Positions 22,878 through 32,463 of a stretch of DNA of 64,000 nt are shown one piece after another. The DNA is from Chamaecrista fasciculata (Eukaryota; Streptophyta; Magnoliopsida; Fabales; Fabaceae), in NCBI GenBank assembly GCA_003254925.1, contig QANZ01031063.1, forward strand, positions 134,150 to 198,149, in the 5' to 3' direction. The number at the start of each line of letters is the position of its first letter. Within the stretch, counting starts at the first letter, position 1. A model generated the notes under the pieces. That model saw only the letters and a list, made by a program, of their open reading frames with translations. It was not told where the DNA came from and searched no databases. Position numbers and translations under genes: made by a program.

Positions 22878-23280
22878 TTTTTTTTAAGGCTTAAGTGCAG
22901 TTTTGGTCCCTTAACTTTCGCAAAGATCTCAATTTGGTTCCTTAACTTTTTTTGTTGTAATTTTGGTCCCCTAACTTTTGAAAACGTCTCAATTTGGTGC
23001 CCTAGCTTTTTTGTTGCAATTTTGGTCTCCTAACTTTTGAAAACGTCTCACCATTGGTCCCAAGTTAGGGGACCAAAATTGAGACTTTTGCGAAAGTTAG
23101 GGGACCAACGGTGAGACGTTTTCAAAAGTTAAGGGACCAAAATTGCAACAAAAAAAGTTAGGGGACCAAATTGATTGCGAAAGTTAAGGGACCAAAATTG
23201 CAACAAAAAAAGTTAGGGGACCAAATTGAGACCTTTGCGAAAATTAGGGAACCAAAAGTGCACTTAAGCCTTTTTTTTAA
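22878..23280. mobile_element. Fold-back Mutator-type MITE, 383 bp, perfect 10-bp target duplication
   Basis: The element spans 22888-23270. Nearly the whole element is an inverted repeat: left GGCTTAAGTGCAGTTTTGGT, right ACCAAAAGTGCACTTAAGCC. It is flanked by TTTTTTTTAA on both sides. Internally GGGGACCAAAATTG-type units recur several times in both orientations. Its transcript would fold into a long hairpin. Non-coding. Confidence 0.82.
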
Positions 23281-23603
23281 AAAGAAGTTTCTATATTTTG
23301 ATCCTCACTACTTTTCTTTTTTGTTTTTATCCAAGGTTCTCACTACTTTGTTATATAGGGTTTCATTGTTTTTCTTTTTTGGCCAACATATGTAGGTTTT
23401 CATTGAATAAAGGAAACACCTCATATTGGATACTCCCATGCTCCCACGGTGTTTCTAAGCTTAGAAAGTGGTTGCCATGAAATCACGATAAGATTACAAG
23501 ATTTTTATTGGCTGGCAAGCCTTGTGAGTGTGACAAGTCAATTAAAAGATAAAAAGAGAAAGTAAAATAACTTACTCCTATAAATTTACATTACATTAGG
23601 TCT

Positions 23604-24000
23604 TCATTTTATGGTAGAACCATTTTTTTCTCTAAACTTTAGTTTTTATATAAATTTAAAATTTTGTCCTTAAAGTTTGTTTACTATCAATTTTATCCAT
23701 AGTCCATACATTTCATATTTTAATCGATTTTATTATTTACTATTATTTTATTTAATGAATTAATGACAAACTTCTCATGGCCAATAACTTGTAATGTAAA
23801 GTTATTAGAAAAAAATTTAAATTTTAACTCAAATTGAAAAAGACAATAAAATTCGTTATTAATTTGTTATGGGAAAATGATGAAATCAAGCAAAATATAA
23901 GACTTAAGAGACAAAATGAACAATAAACAAACTTCCAGGACGAAATTACAAATTAATATAAAATTTGAGGACAAAAAATGATATTTTTACCTTATTTTAT
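23604..24000. mobile_element. Mutator-type MITE, 379 bp
   Basis: The element spans 23613-23991. Inverted ends are diverged (left GGTAGAACCATTTTTTT; right, reversed, GGTAAAAATATCATTTTTT). The flanking 9-bp repeats are TCATTTTAT and TTATTTTAT (8 of 9 identical). Non-coding. Confidence 0.55.
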
Positions 24001-24273
24001 TTTCAAAACCATATTTGACTCCTTTAAATTTGTGTTAATAAAGCTAACTTTCATTAAAACTAATGGACTTCTCCACCCAAATATAATCACTTCCCTGGGT
24101 GTTCTATCCAAACTTATTGGATTAATTTGAAAATGACTTATTCATGAAACTATGGATAAAGTTAATACATAACCTTTCAGTACTAGATACTAGATAGAAA
24201 ACACTATAACAACATATCGGCCAAATGATTATTCATATTTCTCATGCAGAAGAACTACCAATCAAATCTAACT

Positions 24274-25681
24274 TCAGAATTCATTGGTCCGAGTGATCAG
24301 TTCTTGAATCAAAGCACTCAAATCCAAGTAAGACGATCCTCCTTCTTGCACAGCTTCCTTTGCCATCTTTGCATATTCCTTTGCTCTGTTTCTCATTTCC
24401 TCTGCTTCTTCTCCTTCCATTATCCTTCTCACTCCATTCTCAATAGCTTCCTTTTCTATTGTATCTCCCACAAGTCTCACCCATTTTTTCACTCCCACCG
24501 AAACCCCTATTCTCATCACTTCTGTCACAAACTTCTCGTTGTAAAATTGCTCTGCAGCCACAGGCCACGTCACCATAGGAACCCCTGCACTTATAGCTTC
24601 CAATGTTGAATTCCACCCACAATGTGTCACAAACCCACCAATTGCTTCGTAATCAAGAATCAAAACTTGTGGAGCCCATCCTCTTATTATCATTCCCTTC
24701 CCTTCCATTCTCTTCTCAAATCCTTCTGGAAGCCATTCTTCTTCTTCAAATTCATCTTCTCTTTTGTTTTTTCTCACTACCCAGATGAAATTTTGACCCG
24801 AAGCTTCCAAACCCATTGCTATATTCTTGAGCTGAGATTCTGGGAAGTTCGCTATGCTTCCGAAACAAACATAAACAACTGAATTGGGTTTCTTGGAGTC
24901 AAGCCATTTCAAGCACTCTCGTTCATCAATGGATGCTTCTTTTCCTCTGTTTGCTTTTTCTTTAACGTCTCTGTTCAACAACGAAACAGGGCCTACATGC
25001 CATGTTTTCCTTCCAAACTCATTCTTATAATGATCAGCATACACTTTCTCTAATTCATAGAAGCTATTCACGACAACCCCAAAGCTCTTCAATTCTGATT
25101 CCTTACCTTCTTTTTGCATCCTCGTCCACTCGTTTTCATCATCATCATCTTTCTTCACGAAATCAGGCAAAACCATGCTCGTGAGTTTGATTTCTCCAGG
25201 AAGATTCGGGATCACAAAGGGATCTGAATCCGATAAAACGTTCTTGTGGGGTTTGTAGATTCGCATGCATTCAGAAGCACAGAGAGAGAAAGAACCAGTC
25301 CCGTGAAACACAATCCTCGGAATCCCGAATTTTGCGGCGGAATCTGTGGCCCACGGGAAGTAAACACCTGCAACAACACCATCTATGTGGTTTTGTCGCA
25401 AGATTTGCTCGACAGAATCTTGAAGCATCCTTGTGGCTTTGAAGAAATCAGGAACCAAAGATGGTGAAGTGAGTGAATCTTTGTTTTCGCAGCCTTCAGG
25501 CAAGCCGGCTTCGACGGAGGGGAATCTGATGGTTAAGATTTTGATGATGCTAATGATTGTGTCGGGATTTTCAGGTTGTCCTATGGATTTGGAAACAAGA
25601 GGGAAGTATTGTGGGGTGGTGACTATGGTGGATCTTACGCCTCTCGATGCGAAAAGTCTGGCCATATCTAGCATTGGGATC
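24274..25681 (-). pseudogene. UGT73-type glycosyltransferase pseudogene 2, main part, split by a copia insertion
   Basis: UGT homology runs from IPMLDMARLFASRG at about 25681 to a stop at 24274, about 465 codons, uninterrupted. It includes [25 protein letters not shown] and a complete PSPG box ([20 protein letters not shown] ... WPVAAEQ). The first 31 residues of the open frame (MYIIHCTQ...) come from the copia LTR, not from the gene. The true 5' end lies beyond the 4.7 kb element, at 30400-30459. The dyad Asp position is Gly (VVAGVYFPW). The coding body is so well kept that the disruption looks recent. Confidence 0.92.
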
Positions 25682-25897
25682 TGATGAACTAAAGATGAAT
25701 TTAGAAAACTGAATCTGTGTATTATTGAATGAATGAACCAGAGTTGAGTACAATGAATTATATACAAGCAAGGCCAGCGAAAATTAATAACAAACTTCAG
25801 AGAACTACTTAACTATCAGCCTAACTAAACAGAACTAATTACAACTGAATTGATGAGCTGTCATAAACTGAATTGATGAGCTGGATTTACTCTATCA
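25682..25897 (-). repeat. 3' LTR of the young copia element
   Basis: 216 bp, paired with 30184-30399. The first three bases on the element strand, TGA, also serve as the stop codon of the polyprotein. Confidence 0.93.
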
Positions 25898-28800
25898 TGC
25901 CCCCTCAATCTGATGCTTAGTAGACATGATCATCAGATTGTCCCTAAAAGCAAGAAATAAAGCTTTTGAAAGTGGTTTTGTCAAACCATCAGCAATCTGC
26001 CCAGTAGAAGAAATATGCTGAACAATAATATCTCCAGAAATGGCTTTGTCTCGAACAAAATGAAGATCCAATTCTATGTGCTTGGTCCTAGCATGCAACA
26101 CAGGATTAGCAGTAAGATGCACAGCACTCTGGTTATCACAATAGACAAGTGGAGCTGATGGAAGTTTAACACACAACTCATTCAGCAAGGACTTGAGCCA
26201 GAGAACTTCAGCTACAACAGCAGCAAGACTTCGATATTCAGCTTCAGTGGAGCTTCTTGATACTACAGCCTGCTTCTTTGAAGACCAGCTTACCAAATTA
26301 CCCCCAAAATAAACACATAAACCACTAGTACTCCTCCTGTCATCAAGATCTGCTGCCCAATCAGCATCAGAATAGGCAACAATGCTCAAGTCTGCAGATG
26401 GTTTTAGGACCAAACCAAGATTTTCAGTAGCTTTAAGATACCTTAGAATCCTCTTGACAGCTTGCCAATGAGGCTCACAAGGCTCCTGCATGAACTGACA
26501 TACTCTATTAACAGCGAAACAGATATCAGGCCTTGTAACAGACAAATATTGCAAACCTCCCACTATTGTTCTGTAAAATTTAGGATCTGAGAATGGCACA
26601 CCAGAAGATTTAGTCAACTTAGAAGTAGTAGACATAGGTGTTAAACAAGGACTACAATCACTCATACCAGCCTTATGAAGTAAATCATGTATATACTTTG
26701 CTTGTGAAAGCAAAAGAGAGCCATCAAGTTGATGAAGAACTTCAATACCAAGAAAAAAGTTCAAATTACCAAGATCCTTAAGCGAGAAAACTGAATTAAT
26801 TTTGGTGACTAAGGATTGAACCTCAGAAGCTTGTGATCCTGCAATGAGGATGTCATCCACATAAACAAGAACAAATATGGATGAAGAAGCTGTTGTCTTA
26901 ATAAATAGAGACTTATCACACCTGCTATGAACAAAACCAAGTGATAGAAGAAGATTAGAAAGACTCTCAAACCAAGCTCGTGGAGCTTGTTTAAGTCCAT
27001 ATAAAGACTTGTGCAATTTGCAAACGAGAGATTTATCAGAAGATTCAAAGCCTGGAGGTTGCTGCATATACACATCTTCATTTAGAACACCATTTAGAAA
27101 CGCATTGTTTATATCAACCTGCCTTATTGACCATTTATGAGCCAGAGCAAGTGAAAGAAGAACTCTCACAGTTGAAGGTTTCACAACAGGACTAAATGTC
27201 TCATGAAAATCGATTCCCTCTTGCTGATGAAATCCCTTGGCCACTAATCTAGCCTTATAACGTTCAATAGAACCATCAGGTTTCTCCTTAACTCGAAAAA
27301 CCCATTTACATCCAATAATACTTTTTCCTGGTGGCAAACGAACAAGAGACCATGTTTTATTTTTCTGCAAGGCAAGATACTCATCTTGCATAGCTGACTT
27401 CCACTTTGGATCAGAAAGAGCAGCTGGAACATTTTTAGGTAGAGTGTGAGTTAGATAGACCTTTGGTTTAAAAATACCATTTTGAGCTCTAGTAACCATA
27501 CGAGTTGGAATAGAAGGTTGTTTGGGAGGAATTGGCTGAACTATAGGGGATGAAATAGTGTTAGAGGGAAAAGAATGAGAATCAGATGAATGTGTAGAAT
27601 AAGAAGATGATGGCTGATGATTATGAGATGAATGTAGTGAAATAACAGGAGTATTTGATGAATTAGCAGAAAATAAAGGAGGTTTAACAGAAGGTAAAGT
27701 AGTATTTGAGGACAACTTGTTAGAAGATGAAGATTGAGAGAATGGAAACAAAAATTCATCAAAGATAACATCACGGGCAATATAGATCCTTTTAGTAGTA
27801 GCATTCATGCACTTATATCCTCTGTGATGAGAACTATAACCAAGAAATACACACTGAACAGACCTATATTCAAACTTATGATTATTATATGGTCTTGTAA
27901 AGGGATAACAGGCACAACCAAATGTCTTTAGAGAAGTATAATCAGGAATCTTGTGAAATAAAACTTCAAATGGTGACTGAAAATGAAGAACACGAGTAGG
28001 CAACCTATTTATCAAATGAACAGCTGTAGCCACTGCATCATCCCAATAAATCTTGGGTAAAGAAGCTTGAGCTAACAAGGTTAATGCAGTTTCAGTTATA
28101 TGCCTGTGTTTACGCTCTGCTAATCCATTTTGCTCATGAACATGAGGACAACTCAATCGATGAGTAATACCATTTGTCTTTAAAAAATTAGTAAGTGCCC
28201 TGAACTCACCACCCCAATCTGATTGTAGAGCTTTTATTTTCTTATTCAATTGTAATTCAGCAGATGACTTAAAATCCAAAAAAGCTTGGTAAACATCAGA
28301 TTTCTTTTTCAATAGGTACAGCCAAGTGAACCTTGTACATGCATCAGTAAAATGAACATAGTAAGTAAAGCCTGAAACAGATGTGACTGGAGCTGGTCCC
28401 CATAAATCTGTGTGAACTAGCTCTAAAGGAGTAGTATAACTAGTAGTGGATGGCTGAGAAGGAAATTTATGAAATTTACCATAACAACATGACTTACAAA
28501 CATCAACATTATTTTTAACAGACACTGAAACATTACACTTCTGCAGAACTTTGTTAACAACTTGAGAAGCTGGATGCCCAAGGCGATTATGCCACAAGGT
28601 AAAAATATTAGAACTAGCACTTTCATTAGCTGGAGTTTGAGTAACTAAATTTGTCTGAGCAATAGGAGTTGATAGCAAACCATCACGTAGCACCTTCTTG
28701 AAATCATCAAAGGCATAAAGTCCATTTCTAATAGTGCCTCGCAAAACCACTTGATGATTGTCCTGATTAAGGACAGTAAAATGATCAGCAAAGAACTGAA

Positions 28801-30157
28801 AATATACATTATTATCCTTTGAAAATTTGGAGACACTAACCAAATTTTTAGAGATCGAAGGAACATGTAAAATATCTTGAAGAGAAAACAGATTTCCAGA
28901 AGAAGAGAAAGTAGATGAACCAGAAGTTTGTACATACAAACCTGATCCATCACCAATGTAGACCTGATCAGAACCAGTATTGTAAGATCTTTCAGAAATA
29001 TTTTGATCATCAAACGTCAAATGACTGGATGCACCTGAGTCAGCATACCAGGATGAATCACACACTGTCTCAGGTGTTGCCATCAAAGCCTGAGGAGCAG
29101 AAGGTGTAACAGGTCGAGGAGTAGACTGCACAGAATTATTAGTATACTGCTGAAGATCCATAGAATAGGCAGAATCAAAACGATACCAGCAACTAGAGGC
29201 TATGTGACCATTTTTGCCACACACTTGACACACGACTTGAGGTCTAGAAGAGGATGCAGGTGATCTACCTCCACGACCACGTCCTCGACCATACGGATTA
29301 CGACCTCTACCACCATTATTAAAACCAAAATTATTATTGCTATTATTAGTATTAAAACCTGCAGCACGACTTCCACCATTTCCAGTGTAACCACGACCAA
29401 ACGGCCTTGGACCTCCTCTGCCTCCAGAATTTTGTGTATGAGCAACATTGGCAGTAGCTATTTCAGCTGGTTTACTCTGTTCAATTCGCGACTCCTGTGT
29501 AAGCAACAAAGACTCTATATCCGCAATAGTAGAAGGTTCAACTCTGGTTAGTATGGAACAAATAAATGGATCATACTCAGATGACAATCCTCGAAAAATA
29601 CACTGCATATGGTCATTTAGAGAAAGAGGCTGACCAATTGCTTTCAAAGAATCAGTGATAGATTTTATTTTCAACAGATAATCTGTCATAGATTGTGTGC
29701 CTTTCTTGATATTTTGTAATTGTGTTTTTAATTGCATATCCCTAGCTCTAGTCTGGGAAGCAAAAAATTGAAGAATACATTTCCAAGCTTCAGAAGCTGT
29801 TTTACATCCTACTGTTACAGTAAGAAGAGAATCAGAAATAGATGAAAGAATCCAGGACATGAGAAGCTTATCTTGACGAGTCCAAGAAACGTAGGCCTCA
29901 CTAAGCTTTCCAGATGTTGCATCTGCTGCTGAGGCAAAACGATCAGGAATCGGTGGATCCTCCAGAATGAATTGATCGAGTTGATAACCATAGATAGCAG
30001 ATTCTATCTGCTGATGCCAATGAAGAAAGTTACTCTTATCGAGTTTCACAGAAATTGAATGAGAAAAAGTGACAAGACCATTTTTAGTTGGTACAGAAGA
30101 AGAAGAAACAGAAATATTTGGAGGAGGAAGAGGAGAAGATTGAGTGGTGCTCTCCAT
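25895..30157 (-). CDS. Copia gag-pol polyprotein, intact, 1420 aa
   Basis: ATG at 30157 (MESTTQSSPLPPPN). Domains in order: gag (DUF4219/UBN2-like, residues about 25-230); Gly/Arg/Asn-rich linker; zinc knuckle CQVCGKNGHIASSCW at about 310; aspartic protease SSWYADSGASSHLT at about 370; GAG-pre and integrase zinc block LWHNRLGHPAS ... CKSCCYGKFHKFP; integrase core with HTDLWGPAP and LQSDWGGEF; reverse transcriptase with GCKWVFRVKEKPDGS and LVYVDDILIAGS; RNase H with AYSDADWAAD and STEAEYRSLA. It encodes everything for copying and integrating the element. No stop or frameshift interrupts it. It is the best-preserved mobile gene in the window. Confidence 0.95.
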   Translation of the reverse strand: MESTTQSSPLPPPNISVSSSSVPTKNGLVTFSHSISVKLDKSNFLHWHQQIESAIYGYQLDQFILEDPPIPDRFASAADATSGKLSEAYVSWTRQDKLLMSWILSSISDSLLTVTVGCKTASEAWKCILQFFASQTRARDMQLKTQLQNIKKGTQSMTDYLLKIKSITDSLKAIGQPLSLNDHMQCIFRGLSSEYDPFICSILTRVEPSTIADIESLLLTQESRIEQSKPAEIATANVAHTQNSGGRGGPRPFGRGYTGNGGSRAAGFNTNNSNNNFGFNNGGRGRNPYGRGRGRGGRSPASSSRPQVVCQVCGKNGHIASSCWYRFDSAYSMDLQQYTNNSVQSTPRPVTPSAPQALMATPETVCDSSWYADSGASSHLTFDDQNISERSYNTGSDQVYIGDGSGLYVQTSGSSTFSSSGNLFSLQDILHVPSISKNLVSVSKFSKDNNVYFQFFADHFTVLNQDNHQVVLRGTIRNGLYAFDDFKKVLRDGLLSTPIAQTNLVTQTPANESASSNIFTLWHNRLGHPASQVVNKVLQKCNVSVSVKNNVDVCKSCCYGKFHKFPSQPSTTSYTTPLELVHTDLWGPAPVTSVSGFTYYVHFTDACTRFTWLYLLKKKSDVYQAFLDFKSSAELQLNKKIKALQSDWGGEFRALTNFLKTNGITHRLSCPHVHEQNGLAERKHRHITETALTLLAQASLPKIYWDDAVATAVHLINRLPTRVLHFQSPFEVLFHKIPDYTSLKTFGCACYPFTRPYNNHKFEYRSVQCVFLGYSSHHRGYKCMNATTKRIYIARDVIFDEFLFPFSQSSSSNKLSSNTTLPSVKPPLFSANSSNTPVISLHSSHNHQPSSSYSTHSSDSHSFPSNTISSPIVQPIPPKQPSIPTRMVTRAQNGIFKPKVYLTHTLPKNVPAALSDPKWKSAMQDEYLALQKNKTWSLVRLPPGKSIIGCKWVFRVKEKPDGSIERYKARLVAKGFHQQEGIDFHETFSPVVKPSTVRVLLSLALAHKWSIRQVDINNAFLNGVLNEDVYMQQPPGFESSDKSLVCKLHKSLYGLKQAPRAWFESLSNLLLSLGFVHSRCDKSLFIKTTASSSIFVLVYVDDILIAGSQASEVQSLVTKINSVFSLKDLGNLNFFLGIEVLHQLDGSLLLSQAKYIHDLLHKAGMSDCSPCLTPMSTTSKLTKSSGVPFSDPKFYRTIVGGLQYLSVTRPDICFAVNRVCQFMQEPCEPHWQAVKRILRYLKATENLGLVLKPSADLSIVAYSDADWAADLDDRRSTSGLCVYFGGNLVSWSSKKQAVVSRSSTEAEYRSLAAVVAEVLWLKSLLNELCVKLPSAPLVYCDNQSAVHLTANPVLHARTKHIELDLHFVRDKAISGDIIVQHISSTGQIADGLTKPLSKALFLAFRDNLMIMSTKHQIEGA

Positions 30158-30171
30158 TAGAGAGTCTTAGA

Positions 30172-30183
30172 GCTCTGATACCA
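30172..30183 (-). other. Primer-binding site of the young copia element
   Basis: TGGTATCAGAGC on the element strand, directly after the 5' LTR. This is the standard initiator tRNA-Met complementary site of plant copia elements. Confidence 0.88.
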
Positions 30184-30399
30184 TGATGAACTAAAGATGA
30201 ATTTAGAAAACTGAATCTGTGTATTATTGAATGAATGAACCAGAGTTGAGTACAATGAATTATATACAAGCAAGGCCAGCGAAAACTAATAACAAACTTC
30301 AGAGAACTACTTAACTATCAGCCTAACTAAACAGAACAAATTACAACTGAATTGATGAGCTGTCATAAACTGAATTGATGAGCTGGATTTACTCTATCA
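30184..30399 (-). repeat. 5' LTR of the young copia element
   Basis: 216 bp; two visible differences from 25682-25897 (ACTAAT versus ATTAAT, and ACAAAT versus ACTAAT). Confidence 0.93.
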
Positions 30400-30459
30400 G
30401 GATCATGTGGCCGTGAGCAGGAACAAAATGTGAAGTTTATGATCTTCAGTGCTGGCCAT
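30400..30459 (-). pseudogene. UGT73-type pseudogene 2, 5' end
   Basis: ATG at 30457-30459 begins MASTEDHKLHI, as in intact neighbours. A small deletion then shifts the frame, so AHGHMI follows in another frame before the copia target site. The gene therefore carries two independent lesions: the frameshift and the insertion. Confidence 0.85.
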
Positions 30460-30720
30460 GTTTCAGATTCTGGGTATGATCAAGTTTGGATTTTTCAACG
30501 AGAATTAAGAAGGAGAAGAAATTGTTTCTGGGTATGATCAAGTTCAGATTTTTCAAGGAGAATTTAGAGGAAGAAGGAGTTTTGCGGGTATGATCAAGTC
30601 TGGAATTTTCAAACAAAAGTGAGAAAGAAATAAAGAGGACTGAACTAGTTGCCTTGTGTGTGGAATTAGGAACTGGTGGAATGGTGATATATATAGAGGA
30701 ATTATGAGATTAAAGTATTC
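30460..30720 (-). promoter_or_regulatory. Leader and promoter of UGT pseudogene 2, with triple repeat and TATA box
   Basis: The block GGGTATGATCAAGTTTGGAT recurs three times at about 55-60 bp spacing (30473, 30529, 30587; second and third copies slightly altered). CTATATATAT on the minus strand at 30687-30696 is a good TATA box about 230 bp before the ATG. The same layout precedes the intact gene at 37459-38907. Confidence 0.6.
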
Positions 30721-30735
30721 TCAGATTTTGTATTC

Positions 30736-31226
30736 CATAAGATTAGGGATGATCATGGGTAGGGTATTATGATACCCGGACCCATACCCGGATGTGAGCG
30801 GGTATCAAAATCAATCCCCATACCCATACCCGTTGGGTAGTCTAATCCCCATACCCGCACTCAAACCCGGAAAAATTTTAAAATAAATTATTTTTTGTTA
30901 ATAAAAATTTATATTTTATCCAATTTTTTACATCCATAACTACAAAAAATAAAAAAATAAATCATAAATATGAATACATTAATAAAATATTTCAATATTT
31001 ATAAAAACTTTAATATTTTTCAATAAAAAGTGTTAAAGTATTATATTTTTTATATATAAAAATATATTTATTATTACTAATGGGTATATGGGTAGAGTAC
31101 GGGTAGGGTATCACCATACCCGAACCCGTACCCATTAAGGATGGGTACGGGGTTAGACCCATACCCATAAGGTAAATTTCAGGGTCCCTATTGTGTAGGG
31201 GTATTTTGATCATCTCTACATAAGAT
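30736..31226. mobile_element. hAT-type MITE, 475 bp, 8-bp target duplication
   Basis: The element spans 30744-31218. Ends are TAGGGATGATCATGGGTA and GTATTTTGATCATCTCTA. A perfect duplication CATAAGAT flanks it. It carries recurring CCCATACCCG motifs in both orientations around an AT-rich core. A sister copy is at 31977-32455. Confidence 0.85.
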
Positions 31227-31472
31227 CACTTTCACAAGTCACAATTGACTTTATATAAAGTAGAAAAATGTAGCTGCTGAATAAGTTCACTGGCTGACCG
31301 CAGATTGATTATTATTATTATTATACCTGTTAAAATAGGTTAGGCTGGGGTGGTTTAGTCTTAACCTTGTTAAGATCTAATTTAATTAAGGTTGGACTCA
31401 AAAAGTCTGATTTAACAAACTTCATTAAATAATTTTTTTATAAATAAAAAAAACTAAAATATACAAGTCATA

Positions 31473-31854
31473 TTATTTGGAGGCTAAAGTGTATTTTGGT
31501 CTCATAATTTTGGCAAAGGTCTCAATTTGGTCCCATAACTTTTTTTGTTGCAATTTTGGTCTCATAATTTCTGAACGTCTCATCGTTGGTCCCAAGTTGA
31601 TTTCCATACATCCCATAACTTCAATCATATTGGCCACGTCATCATCCAATTCAATATGTCAGATCATCTTTAACGGCAGATAATGGATGGAAATTAGCTT
31701 AGGACTAACGGTAAGATGTTTTTAAAAGTTATGGGACCAAAATTGTAACAAAAAAAAGTTGTGAGACTAAAATTGCAACAAAAAAAATTATGGGACCGAA
31801 TTGAGACCTTTGCCAAAATTATGGGACCAAAAATACATTTTAACCTTATTTGAA
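31473..31854. mobile_element. Mutator-type MITE, 364 bp
   Basis: The element spans 31482-31845. Left end GGCTAAAGTGTATTTTGGTC and right end GACCAAAAATACATTTTAACC are inverted repeats. Flanking 9-mers TTATTTGGA and TTATTTGAA differ at one base. Same broad family as 22888-23270. Confidence 0.72.
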
Positions 31855-31968
31855 AGATCTAAGTAGTACTCGTATCTTGACAAAGTGCATCTATAACCAA
31901 CTTCATTAATTCCCAATAATTTTCTTTGAAGAATTCAACAATATTATTTTTATAATCAGATATTATTC

Positions 31969-32463
31969 CTCGTGAATAGGGATAATCATGGGTAGGGTAC
32001 TATGATATCCGAACTTGGACTCGTATGTAAGTGGGTATCAAAATCAATCCTCATACCCATACTCGTTGGGTAGTCTAATCCCCATACTCGAACCCGGACC
32101 TAGAAAATTTTAAAATAAACTATTTTTTGTTAATATAAAATTTATATTCATCCAACTTTTTACATTTATAACTACTAAAAATAAAAAAAAATAAATCATA
32201 AATATGAATGGATTAATAAAATATTTCAATATTTATAAAAACTTTAATATTTTTTCAATAAAAAGTGTTAAAGTATTATATTTTATATATATATATAAAT
32301 ATATTTATTATTACTAATGGGTATATAGATAGGGTACGGGTATGGTACCACCATACCCGGACCCGGACCCATTAAGGATGGGTCCGGGTCCAGACCCATA
32401 CCCATAAGGTAAATTTCAAGGTCCCCATTAGGCATGGGTATTTTGATCATCCATACTCGTGAA
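31969..32463. mobile_element. hAT-type MITE, 479 bp, sister of 30744-31218
   Basis: The element spans 31977-32455, flanked by the perfect 8-bp duplication CTCGTGAA. Ends are TAGGGATAATCATGGGTA and ATTTTGATCATCCATA. The core is highly similar to the 30744 copy. Confidence 0.88.

Larger units (their letters stand above)
25677..30404 (-). mobile_element. Young Ty1/copia retrotransposon, 4718 bp, complete
   Basis: The element spans 25682-30399 and is flanked by the perfect 5-bp target duplication GGATC (25677-25681 and 30400-30404). LTRs of 216 bp (TG...CA on the element strand) differ at only two positions that I can see. The primer-binding site, polypurine tract (GAGGGGGCA before the downstream LTR) and one intact gag-pol frame are present, so it looks potentially autonomous. 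Short LTRs, size and protein features suggest the Ale/Retrofit lineage. It lies inside UGT pseudogene 2, 55-59 bp after that gene's ATG. Confidence 0.95.

Noticed and set aside
22888-23270. CRISPR-like repeat array
   Set aside because: The repeats are palindromic arms of a transposable element in a plant genome; no spacers or cas genes are present.
24274-25767. Reading pseudogene 2 as an intact 497-residue UGT
   Set aside because: The first 31 residues come from the copia LTR and the real 5' end lies beyond the element.
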